Shown here piece by piece: positions 25,733-36,383 of a stretch of 64,000 nucleotides of DNA. Where the stretch lies: contig OZ020268.1 of the NCBI GenBank assembly GCA_963971225.1, positions 127,534,787-127,598,786 of the forward strand, in the 5' to 3' direction. The DNA comes from Melieria omissa. Taxonomy: Eukaryota > Arthropoda > Insecta > Diptera > Ulidiidae. The notes beneath the pieces were generated by a model. That model was given only the letters and a program-made list of their open reading frames with translations. It had not been told where the DNA came from and ran no database searches. Made by a program: the position numbers and the translations under genes. Each line of letters begins with the position of its first letter. Positions within the stretch are counted from its first letter, which is position 1.

Positions 25733-28333
25733 ATGGCATATCGTTTGCTGCACACGGCTAGAGCAATGGAGCGATGCCTCCGCCGCAGTTACGTGACAAA
25801 TGGAGTATGCTCCAAGGAGGTAAGTAGTGTTGGTAAAGCGAATCCCATTGCTGTAAGTTATTGAAATTTTAGTTGCAACGTAATGCGAGTGAAAATGCTG
25901 TTTTTGTGGAGATCCCTTTGCTGCGGTACTTGCTGGAGCAGGTGCGCCATTTCTGCCAAAAGCCGCCAAAAGGATTCGAAAAATATTTCGAGGAGGGTAA
26001 AGCAGCCGGAAAGAAATCATCGTCAGCGGCAGAGCAAGTCGAAAAGGCCGGTGAAGCTAAAACTACCGCCAATAAAGGTAGCAGCAGCAATACGTCGACC
26101 TCCAAAAGTAGTAGCGACTGGAATTTCGGAATGTTCAGCAATAGTTCTAAGTCTAGCGGTAATCAAGGTGGTCGCAATCCAGGCGGTGGCGGCGGACGGC
26201 CTGTCGGTGAAGGTGGTGGCGGTGAAAGAGAAAAGTGGCTCATATTCGGTGCAATGAGCGCAGTAGCTCTTCTGGCTAGCTTGGCTTTCTTTGAGATGGG
26301 CTACAAGGAGATTGCTTGGAAGGACTTTGTCAACAGGCAAGCATAATGCAGTGCACTCCTAGTGAAGCATCATTAAAGATTCCTTCTTTACAGCTATCTC
26401 AATAAAGGACTAGTGGAGAAACTTGAGGTGGTCAACAAAAAGTGGGTACGTGTACGCCTTTCGCCTGGCAACGCCCAGGATGCAGGCGGAGTGCTTTGGT
26501 TCAATATTGGTAGCGTAGATTCCTTCGAACGGAACTTGGAAAACGCTCAAGTGGAGCAGGGCGTAGAACCGGTCAACTTTGTTCCAGTCATATATCGCAC
26601 AGAGGTAGAAGCGGCCAGTCTGACTGGTCTGCTTCCCACGCTGCTTATTATCGGCTTTCTAGTATATATGATGCGTCGTTCGGCAGATATGATGGGTGGT
26701 GGACGCGGCCGTAAGGGCGGCGGCTTATTTGGTGGTGTTATGCAGTCGACTGCCAAGCTAATTAACTCCAACGAGATCGGCGTTCGCTTCAAGTATGTGC
26801 GAGAAAACAAAATCTATATAATTAGGTGTTTACATCGTTCCCCGTTTCATTTGCAGAGATGTAGCCGGTTGCGAGGAAGCAAAAATTGAAATTATGGAGT
26901 TTGTGAATTTTCTAAAGAATCCCCAGCAATACATTGACTTGGGCGCGAAAATTCCCAAAGGGGCTATGTTGACGGGGCCACCTGGCACCGGAAAAACGCT
27001 ATTAGCCAAAGCCACAGCTGGCGAAGCAAATGTTCCCTTCATCACAGTTTCAGGCTCAGAGTTTCTTGAAATGTTTGTGGGCGTGGGTCCCTCGCGCGTT
27101 CGTGACATGTTTGCCATGGCCCGGAAGCACGCACCTTGCATCCTCTTCATTGATGAAATAGATGCAGTGGGGCGTAAACGCGGCGGCAAGTCGTTCGGCG
27201 GTCACTCGGAGCAGGAAAATACACTAAATCAGTTGCTGGTAGAGATGGACGGCTTCAACACTACCACCAACGTAGTGGTACTGGCAGCAACTAATCGCGT
27301 GGATATATTGGACAAAGCGTTACTGCGCCCAGGCCGTTTCGACCGACAAATATTCGTTCCGGCACCCGATATAAAGGGTCGCGCTAGCATTTTCAAAGTT
27401 CATTTGGGCCCACTGAAAACCGAGTTAGATAAGCAGGAGCTGGCACGCAAGATGGCTGCGCTAACGCCAGGTTTCACCGGCGCTGACATAGCTAACGTGT
27501 GTAACGAAGCAGCGCTGATTGCAGCTCGTGATTCGCACGACTCTATCAATCAGAAAAATTTTGAGCAGGCTATCGAACGCGTGATTGCTGGTATGGAGAA
27601 GAAAACGAACGTATTGGCGCCAGATGAAAAGAAGACCGTGGCACACCACGAGGCGGGACACGCAGTTGCCGGCTGGTTCTTGGAGTACGCTGACCCCCTG
27701 TTGAAGGTGTCCATTATACCGCGCGGGAAAGGCTTAGGCTATGCCCAGTATTTGCCCAAAGACCAGTATTTGCTGTCTAAGGAACAGCTGTTCGACCGCA
27801 TGTGCATGACACTAGGTGGCCGGGTGGCCGAAGAGCTATTCTTTAATCGCATCACTACTGGTGCACAAGATGACCTAAAAAAAATTACAGACAGTGCGTA
27901 TGCGCAGATCGTGCGTTTCGGAATGAATGAAAAGGTTGGTCAAGTGAGCTTCGACTCTGGCCAGCCAGGTGATCCAGTATTCGCCAAACCGTACTCAGAA
28001 GAAACAGCGCAGCTGATCGATAACGAGGTGCGAGTACTTATCCGAAAAGCGCATCAGCGTACTACAGAACTGCTTACTCAACACAAAGAAGATGTGGCAC
28101 GCGTCGCAGAACGTTTGCTAAAGAACGAGATTCTAAGCCGTGATGACATGATCGAATTGTTAGGGCCGCGTCCATTTAAGGAAAAGTCGACATATGAAGA
28201 GTTTGTGGAAGGCACCGGCTCATTTGAAGAGGACACATCTCTGCCAGAAGGTCTAAAAGATTGGAACAAGGAAAAGGAGCCCAACTCAGAGTCACCGGAC
28301 CCAAAAGCTCCACCAAAACCGGTACCTACGTAG
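25733..28333 (+). CDS. Afg3l2: Mitochondrial m-AAA protease, AFG3L2-type
   Basis: ATP-dependent metalloprotease of the inner mitochondrial membrane that degrades misfolded membrane proteins and matures substrates such as ribosomal protein L32. Exons 25733-25819, 25873-26336, 26394-26792 and 26857-28333, 808 residues, usual for the family. Order: Arg-rich mitochondrial presequence (residues 1-29), Ser/Gly-rich linker, first transmembrane helix (around [19 protein letters not shown]), intermembrane FtsH-extracellular domain ([17 protein letters not shown]), second transmembrane helix ([16 protein letters not shown]), AAA core with Walker A GPPGTGKT and Walker [14 protein letters not shown], second region of homology RPGRFDRQ, then peptidase zinc motif HEAGH. 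All catalytic residues are present, so it should be active. Intron 2 uses a GC donor (CAG|GCAAGC); the only nearby GT donor gives an immediate stop. Poly(A) signal AATAAA at 28474. Paraplegin is the alternative paralogue, but the KDFVNSYL region favours AFG3L2. Confidence 0.93.
26337..26393 (+). other. Afg3l2: GC-AG intron 2 of Afg3l2
   Basis: 57-base intron with GCAAGC at the donor and TTCTTTACAG at the acceptor. Joining AAC-AG to C-TAT-CTC restores the conserved reading [14 protein letters not shown]. Using the GT seven bases earlier would cause a TAA five codons later. GC-AG introns are a known minor class. Confidence 0.8.
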
Positions 28334-30421
28334 AAGCGTTACTTTTGGTTCAAATTTTTTGTTAAGTATTCCAAGTTTCGCAAATCCCAGAGGCCATCAC
28401 CATAGTATATGTGCTGATTAAGCCGAATGGCAATAATAATGCATTATACAGCAACTCACAAAGAAACTCGAAAAATAAAGTTTTTAAAACAAATATGGCT
28501 GTTTTTCTCCATGCGGTATTTTCCTAAATTATTTTTTTGTTTGCCCAAGCAGAACTTATCGACCCGCATTAAGAAGGAAGGGTGCTACTACTCCCAGTGC
28601 TTCACTAATAATCGGTTCAGTCAAACATTAAAAATTAGAACTGAACTATCTGCATATTTTCAAGTTTGTACTTCTACCTTTTATATGTTCTTTCGTCTCT
28701 ACCTTGTTTTTGTAGGAAAACTGATTGAACAAATAGTCAGTATTCATTAAAGTTAAATATATAACTGCTCCGAATTTTCTGCCTGGTTGACCGGATTTTG
28801 ACTAAATAGTTGTATATCATAATTGGTACAAATTGTTTGGTCAGACCCTATGAGAGTTTAAATTCTTAACGCGTTAACTTCTTGTGTGAAATAAAATCAT
28901 TAGGTTGATCGAGTTGTCAATTTTACACAACACTTTCAAAATAAATAATAATACATCTAATTGAGCCAACATTGACAATGTTTTATAATAGTAACTAATA
29001 TGTTTATTTAGAACTGTAGTGTTATAATTTCTATTACTAATCATTGAAAATGAATTAAGAACTTTAAAATGATAAAAATTAAATAATAGATTTTCCTTTA
29101 GTATATCTTAGCAATTTATTCAATGTATAATAATCATAATAATTATAATTAGTGCCTTATTTGCAAATTACGTTTGAAATTAAGCCAATGCGCTTCCAAG
29201 TGGTATGGTGCACATAGGTTTACTTTCTTGAGTTTATGTGCTTGGTATATGGGTGTGTCGAGTTGCTGTGTTTCATCTTGTATAACTATGTGCTACTTAT
29301 TCTATGTCATTAATTTACATGCCATCAATTTTTCTTTTCAATGTTTCTTTTAATATTAAGTTTTATTACTGCTCGATACACGCAAAGTTCCTTTTAATGT
29401 CGTACAACTTAACGGAATACGAACCAGAAACAACAAACCACATTTACCTAAGTAATGGTATGCGACCCTGCTTTCAAGTGTTGAGCAAGAACACTACTCA
29501 CTTCTCAGCGTTGTCTGCAGCCGCAAAGGAAAGTGCACATATTTAAATAAAAAAGTTATTGGGATAATAACGATTATCCCTAGTACCCGGACATGTTCTG
29601 AGCCCAAATCTTTTGACAGGTACTCTTATTACTCTTATCTTTCGTCCTTTACTCGGATATTTAGAGATAAATGCAATGCGTAGTTTTTTACTGATTAAAA
29701 ACAGATTTTCCTCAAGTCCAGTAGAAATTATGAAAATGTTTACGCTTTTATTGCGATCTGTTGAGATTACTTATTTTTCAATTTGCGCATTACTAAGCTT
29801 TAAGCACTGTCTAATATGGACTGCAAATATTCCCATGCAAGGCCGCAGAATAATCGCATGATCAATTAAATTAAAACAGTTAAATTAGACTTTGCTTATA
29901 TTAACACACATATTAAAATTATTTATTCCATATGAACGGTATGTGTGTGGATGCAATATTGATTCCCAAACTGCACAAGTAGTGCAGCCCATACACATTT
30001 AAATTTCAGAAATTTCAAATAAGCATCTTCTTGAAGGTGAATACAAAATTTGTTTGATAATTGGACTTAATTTTTTGCATTTTATTTATTAAGAAAAAAT
30101 GTCTGCTAGCTCCAGATGTGCGTGTTCGAGCATTTGGGTAAAGATGTTTACAATATTTCAAGGCCGAATACGCCGAAGAGATAATTTTTCAATTAAAAAC
30201 TTTCATACTAAATTTAATTGGCTTGCTTTGATTAGTTTTAGGTGGCTGCATTTTATGAATTATCTGAACTATATTTTGCGTACTATATGGTAACACAGGA
30301 AAGCTGAACTGTAATGAGCGTGTATTTCATGCTGCAGTTGTTATACAGCACTCCCGAAAAGAATTAATCTGCAAATAATTTTACATTTAATAGATCGCCA
30401 GCGCTCCTGATAATTTCGCAT
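28334..30421. other. Intergenic DNA between convergent Afg3l2 and the MEP-1-like gene
   Basis: Begins with the Afg3l2 3' UTR. The rest is AT-rich with no supported gene. Frames 28427-28750, 29304-29546, 29613-29861 and 30099-30293 show no family resemblance and have AT-driven composition. The right end should include the 3' UTR of the MEP-1-like gene. Confidence 0.5.
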
Positions 30422-33400
30422 TTATCGCTTACCAATGACATGGCTTTCTATGTTTGTGAGTCGCGGTTTCGTCGCGGGTTGGGGTATGATTGTGATTTCA
30501 TCATTGATCTTCAACGGTTTCAGTAGCGAGTCATTGGATGGGACCAAATTTCCACGTTGCTGGCTGCTGGTACTACTGCTTGCAATTCCAGCTCCAGTTG
30601 GTGTATTGTTTTTTTTTCCATCCATTGCCTTTTTAGCGACAGTACTGTGTGCCGTATACACATGCGTTTCAAACTGTTTATACATGCCAAAGGTAGCGGT
30701 GCAGACTGTGCATTTATAGGACAAATGTGCCGGCTTCAAAGTCATGTGATGATCACGTGACACATGATTTAATAGTTTCCACTGATACATCTGTGAGGGA
30801 CCGAGTAATACATAGTTCAGTTCTTTCACTTTATATGTTTTTTCTAAATTTGTCTTACCCGTCCACACACTGGACATCTGCCAGCATCTTTTCCTTTGTT
30901 AGCGGCTTCTTGCATCGAACTTGTTACCAAACCGTGAGAACCAAGTAAGTGTCGTTCTAAGCCCTGATCGGTAAAAAATCTGAATTGACATTTTTGGCAA
31001 TTCAGCGGTGGTCGGTTGTAAATCATTTTGGGGTGTATCTGTAATAGTGATATTAAGAGACAAATGTGGCATAAGCCAGACTTATGGCGCTGTTGCTAAA
31101 TACAGACTATTATTACCTTCACTTTGTGCATCCACTGCATATGGTTTCGCAGCTGCTCCAGATCCTTAATGTAACCGTCACATATTTCACAAATTACAAA
31201 TTGCGCCTTGTTGCCGCTGGGACTCTGACCGGGTTTCATTCCGGTTGGCGGCACCTTGCTGGTAGATGGGGATGTGATCTGAGGCGTGGCGTTTTGACGA
31301 GGTAGAGGAGTTATAGAAATACTAGGTTGGCCGGATAGCGTTTTCTTGGCTATGGTATTGGCCGCCTGCAAAACGAAAATGTTAAACGTTGACAAATATT
31401 CAATTACACATTTATATGAACTAACATTTACCTGTATTAGCTGACCGCCAGCCACTTGGTAATTATTTGGCAAAACCACATTCGTTGCCATTGGGTTCCG
31501 GACCTGATTGGGGCCACGTAACATAACATTGCTATTGAGACCCGGTTTAGTGATGGTAGGCGGACGACCGCGAATTTTGTTAGCGGCATTTTGGGCCGCA
31601 AGAGCGGCCGCTTGCAAGCTGCGGGCTTGTGCCGCCTGTTGCTGCTGCTGTTGTATAGAGGCTAAAGCAGCCTTCTGTGCTGCCGCCTGGGCCGCCATAG
31701 CCTGAAATATAAAAATTAATAACTAACAACTTTTGCATTACAATTGGACGAACCTGGTAAGCAGTGGCGGTTCCGACGAGGCCATGTCTGGGTTTGATAC
31801 GAGGAATTTTTGCTGGCGCTTCCCAGTCGTTGGGTGGTGCTAAGTTCAATTCTGGCCGGAATTTTTTTGCACAAACCGGCTGATGACGAGCTAACTTCGC
31901 TTTTCCGTTGTCTTCAAAACCACAATTCGGACATTGATGGTACGGTAGTGGCTTTATCAAGCGAGCCTTGATGTTGTGCATAGCTTCCATATGATATACG
32001 ATTTCGGTTGCATTTCGTATTTCAAAGGTGCAAAAATTACATTTGTACAGAGGTCCATTCATATGTGGTGTTTCGTAATGATTGGCCATAGCAAGCGCTG
32101 ACTCTGATTTGAAATTGCAGAATTCACAACGCTTCATTGTAAACTTGAAAGCTGTATTTTTCTTCTTGGATGCTTCCAGGTTTCCAGACAGAGCAGAAAT
32201 TGCGCGCTCGAACTCTGTTATGTTTTTGCCTAAACTTTTGCGCATTTTTCGTTTCTGTAGTCGGATAAGGTCAGATTGCACAAACTCTTGCACTAACCCT
32301 ACGCCAATATCCATGAAAAATTTACCTAATGGACTTTCAAAATAGTTCTCTTGGCCGGGCTTGACTGCCGCCGCCGCAGCTGTACTCGGCGACTGCGCTA
32401 ACGCAGCAGCAGGTTTTATCGCGCCCTTGAGTGCGGTCAAGTCATCAGACGCTTCTTTAATCAGTACCTTTGTCCGCATGCCCGCCTCTGAATCATCATC
32501 GTCGTCGTCATCTTCGTCCTCCTCAGACTCTTCCGACCAAGATTCATCAGCATCATCACCACCACGTCGCCTCTTCTTCTTTTTACCACCCTTGTCTTCC
32601 TTGTCTTCTTTGTTTTGTTCTGTCATCATATCAAACTCATCCGATTTATCTGCTTCGGCTAGGTCTTCTTTAGTGAGTCTGTATTTTGTTTCGATGTCTC
32701 TGACAATATCTTTAAGTTGATCTGTTGGTGGCTTCTCATAGATGTACGGCACTATAAACGAAGGTGCTTCTAGCACAAACATATCATCGGTGAGACCGGG
32801 CAGAAGGTTTGTATTAGAGCCTAAGCCTGGAAAGTTGCCCAACTGCATTGCAGGATTTGCTACCGGTACGAGCTTAGGCGGCCCAGGAACAACGTTGGGT
32901 GCAGGCGTTATGTTAACCGGATACACGCTTCCGTCAACCATCTTTTTGGCGGCTGCCACAGCCGCAGCTTCCTGTGGCAGCAAGGAGCGGGCATCTTTTA
33001 TAGTTATTTGATTGACACCTGTTTGTGCGGTACTGCGCTGTCGCTTGCTAGGCGGCTGAGCGTCGTCCTGATTGTTGGGCGAATTAACTGTGACACTCTT
33101 CCGCTTAATAAGATCAGTAGGTGGCGGTGCTGGGGAATCGTCTTCAATAACCACGCAATCGTCGTCATCATCATCGATGAATGCGGTTGCATGCTTTTGT
33201 TGCGATGCTGTTTTCTTCGGCGAGATTACGCTTAGCTCGTTATCGGAGTCGGATGCGATAACTACAGCGCCATCTGAATCGCTACACACAGACTGAGCTT
33301 TTTTACCAGCAGCATCTTTAGCGGACAGTGTTGCCTGCACACTGTCCACACAAGGTGCACTTAAAGGATCACGATCCTGTGTCTGTTGCTTAGGCGACGA

Positions 33401-34349
33401 CATCTCCTCATCCGAATCATCGTCCAAGTCTACAATTCCGGTGTCGTGACCAACTTTTAGTGCACTCTCCGCTGATCCATTTTCCTTTTTCTCTGTCCCG
33501 TTATCTTTATTCGAGGCTGTGGCTGATTCATTGACTTTGTTGATACGAGCATCGTCCGTCCCATCAGATTTTGTGCCTTCGTATGACACCGATTTTTTTG
33601 AATTTCCATTTGGCGCCTCAGATTTTTCACAACTCGCTTTTCCCATACTGTCAATGTGTTTTGTACTTCCGGACTGACTGACTGACTTTAAATCACTGAC
33701 CACATTATTCTGATTTTCAACCGCAATAGTCAGTGAAGGAGACAAATCCGGAATATCATCATCGGATGCATTAGATAAATCCTCACTGTTGGAAACCGCG
33801 GTAGTGGATTTTTTAAATTTTTCCTCATTTTTACCATCTCTAGATGGCAGCACCGGCATGCACTTGGCTTCTTCTGTTTTGGCAAATATTTGACTGTCTT
33901 CACTGTTGGCAATGCCATTATCCGCAGGGAACGACGCTATTTGCTTGCCATCACCCTTGCTGCTGTTTGCATCAACTTCTACGCAATTTGTATCCCCGTC
34001 AGTCGTGCTAGTTATGTTAACCACCTTAGTATCATCGTTCTCTTGATCATTTACCATCTGTTGCAGTCCGTTGTTAACAGTTGTTGTTACAGCAGAGGAC
34101 ATGTGCTCGGAAGTGTTTGCTCTATGAGATGTGAGTAAAGAGGACTCTTCAGGCATTATTACACCGGTTTCGGCTAGTTGATCAAGTCCTATTAAAAAAA
34201 AAGGTAAAATATAAGAAAATCCCCTCATTTGTAAGTGAACAAATTCCTTCTTACAGATAAATTTAGTTATAGCGATAAATTTTGCAACATTCAAATAAAT
34301 ATAACCTTGTTTTCCTAAAAAGACATCCACCGATGCCGTTTGACAACAT
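30422..34349 (-). CDS. MEP-1: MEP-1-like seven-C2H2-zinc-finger chromatin protein
   Basis: Most likely the fly homologue of MEP-1, a SUMO-binding partner of the Mi-2 remodeller in transcriptional repression. Exons leftwards: 34349-34331 (tentative), 34188-31754, 31701-31432, 31365-31117, 31038-30859, 30790-30422; 1173 residues, close to my recollection of about 1150 for Drosophila. N-terminal third is acidic and Ser-rich with several SUMO-interaction-like cores next to acids (IVDLDDD, VVIASDSD, CVVIEDD). Then comes a basic KKKKRRRGG signal and an acidic run. Fingers 1-3 are around residues 693-780 (CEFCNF, CNFCTF, CPNCGF). An Ala/Gln-rich part and an AT-hook-like RGRPP follow, then fingers 4-7 (CEIC, CQKC, CPVC, CTVC; about 965-1102). 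Finger 6 is split by the 68-base intron 30791-30858. Start alternative: the ATG at 34156 (MPEESS). The row/woc family is the main alternative identity. The last exon may splice on at a GTAAGC just before the stop. Confidence 0.72.
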
Positions 34350-34439
34350 ACGTTTGAAAAAATATGCTACACTTTGAAAAGGCACTAAATGCTCTGTGAC
34401 CTGTAGTAGTTGTTAAATGAAATTCGAAAATAGCATTCG
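34350..34439. promoter_or_regulatory. Short bidirectional promoter region
   Basis: About 90 bases separate the tentative start of the MEP-1-like gene (leftward) from the ATG of the small rightward ORF at 34440. If both starts are right, the two genes share a bidirectional promoter and have very short leaders. No TATA box is evident. Confidence 0.35.
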
Positions 34440-34727
34440 ATGCGAGAGTCAGAGGACAACGACGACTTGGAAGACATAGACCCTTTACCCGAATTAAGCA
34501 CTAGATTAGGAGATGCTTGGAGTATTGATACCAAATTTAAAGATATTAAAGAAAACTACGATACTGTTGTTAAAGGACATCTCTTCGCAATATTTCTTCG
34601 AAGGTTATCTATAACCCGCGATGTGCTCCATATACCGCTAAGCATTGCCATAATAACATTATACAGCATTACTCAAAGCAATACACATGTGAGCTCAAGC
34701 TTCTGTTTGACCAAGATTTATATATGA
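34440..34727 (+). CDS. Small unrecognised protein, possibly partial
   Basis: A 95-residue frame starting with ATG, divergent from the MEP-1-like gene. The N-terminus is strongly acidic (ESEDNDDLEDIDPLPE), the middle is charged (FKDIKENYDTVVKG), and a hydrophobic stretch follows (VLHIPLSIAIITLYSI) that could be a membrane segment. The amino-acid make-up of the first 80 residues looks like real protein. A possible donor, CAT|GTGAGC at about 34688, falls after the hydrophobic segment, so the annotated end may be intron read-through and the real protein may continue in exons I could not find. I do not recognise the family. Confidence 0.4.
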   Translation: MRESEDNDDLEDIDPLPELSTRLGDAWSIDTKFKDIKENYDTVVKGHLFAIFLRRLSITRDVLHIPLSIAIITLYSITQSNTHVSSSFCLTKIYI

Positions 34728-35151
34728 ATGCCATAGAAAATATAACAATTCTTTCGTCGAAATTCAAATATACATATATATGACTTGTTAAAAATCATAG
34801 CTCGGTACTTTTACTTAACTTAAGCCTTGAATATAGATTTTGTGACAAATAGATTGAGCAAGTACTACATGTACTGTAAGGAAAATACCTAAGTAAGCTC
34901 CTATTTTAACCTGGTTAATTTGAAAGTGATATACAACCTTGCAACATATGTATACCATTGCATATACATCAGTTAACATGTCTTAATTTATACGATACGA
35001 TACGATTACCGATTCTTATTTCCGAATATTCAATACTTTTTTTAATAGCTCTAACGAATACTAAACAAAATTGTTTTTTAAAATATTTCTCTTTGGTTAT
35101 GTATTAAGATGTCATATTGTTTTTTTAATTCACTACAGCAAGGCAATCAGT

Positions 35152-35412
35152 TCAATGAAAATCCGGCAACTCTGGGTAGGAATAAGCATCATATCTGAGC
35201 ATTTGTTGTACACTATGCTGCGCTCTTAAACAAAGTGCATATACGGAATGGGAAGCGTACAAAGTCTGACAACAGCTGTCAAGCAAGTCGACTGCGAAAC
35301 TTGAAAACAAAACAAAGACGGCGATTATAAACTCCAATAGGGTGATATTACACGTGTGTACAGTAACCACCGTTGTGTACAATAATGCGAGGTAAAATCG
35401 TCGAGATTTCAT
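35152..35412 (-). CDS. Possible small membrane or secreted protein (weak)
   Basis: An 86-codon ATG frame. The N-terminus (MKSRRFYLALLYTTVVTV) looks like a signal peptide or anchor, and a second hydrophobic run follows (LLEFIIAVFVLFSSFAVDLL). Base composition is less AT-rich than the surroundings. There is no family resemblance and no splice or promoter support, so it may be chance or a transposon remnant. Confidence 0.2.
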   Translation of the reverse strand: MKSRRFYLALLYTTVVTVHTCNITLLEFIIAVFVLFSSFAVDLLDSCCQTLYASHSVYALCLRAQHSVQQMLRYDAYSYPELPDFH

Positions 35413-35546
35413 TCAGAATAAATTTTCTTCAGATGTTATTACATATGTATATGCATCAAATTGAAAAGTAACTCCGGTAATTTAATACTCAATACGGGTA
35501 CACTTGGTTCACGCCAAAAAAACATACCTTTAACTTGTTTCTTTAT

Positions 35547-35585
35547 AACAAATTTATGGGCCTACTATTCGCCCATAAATTTGTT
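35547..35585. repeat. Perfect 15-base inverted repeat
   Basis: AACAAATTTATGGGC at 35547-35561 and its exact reverse complement at 35571-35585, separated by 9 bases. It could be the remnant of a fold-back element or a short RNA hairpin; the arms are too short for a typical microRNA precursor. Confidence 0.7.
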
Positions 35586-36383
35586 TTAAAAACTCTGAGT
35601 TTTATTTTTGCATCATATGTTTATTCGGCATTCAACTCGAAATACTTTTAAGAATAATTATTTGCGACCAGTATAATATTACTTGAAAGCGTGACTTCTA
35701 AACGTCAATATATCCAATCTTAAATCCATTTGCATTCAAGTCGCATAACATAAAAAATTTAATTGAAAAGTGTACAAACAAAATTATTAACAGGATGCGA
35801 AAATTGTTGCCACAATGAAAATATTTCATTACAGTACATTTATAAATTTAGGCACATTTTGTACGTACGTATATATACCTACATGTTCTTATATATATAT
35901 ACGTATTTATACGAATATGTAAATATATATGAATATAATATATATATCAATATAAACAACTTAATTATGAAATTTACCACTGTAATGCAGAACTACACAC
36001 TGACGATGCGTGTTAGACATTATTACTAAGACTTTTTTACGAATATTTGCACATATGTAAAATGAATTTGATGAATTCAGTGTAGCGAATCTTTCACAAA
36101 TGTTTTTAGATTACAAATATATTCACGATGGATTTCACAACCTGGATATGAGTTATAAAAGGGTTAAGCTAATCGGTATTAGATACTATTAGAGAACTAC
36201 ATTATGAACAAAATGCCGCCTATGTAATTTTCTACAAATGCTAACATTTGCCTTGATCTTATATTATGGGTATCGTGATAAATTGCTGTGATACCTCACC
36301 TGTTGTCCATAAAAGTGATGTTGGTCCGTTATAGTAAGTAAAATTGGCGTAGATATTGTATTCAAACGATTTGTGGATTTACT

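Larger units (their letters stand above)
34728..36383. other. Intergenic DNA with a hairpin and a weak ORF
   Basis: AT-rich. It contains a 15-base perfect inverted repeat at 35547-35585, a TA-rich stretch around 35860-35960, and a minus-strand ATG frame at 35152-35412 listed separately. The right end is the 3' UTR of the KIAA1143-like gene. Nothing else supported. Confidence 0.5.

Noticed and set aside
28427..28750. 107-codon frame after Afg3l2
   Set aside because: It overlaps the Afg3l2 poly(A) signal and has AT-driven Lys/Phe/Ile-rich composition.
30859..31026. Apparent stop or frameshift in the MEP-1-like gene after CPVCGR
   Set aside because: A 68-base intron with GTAAGA and CCTCACAG borders (30791-30858) restores the sixth zinc finger, so the gene is not broken.
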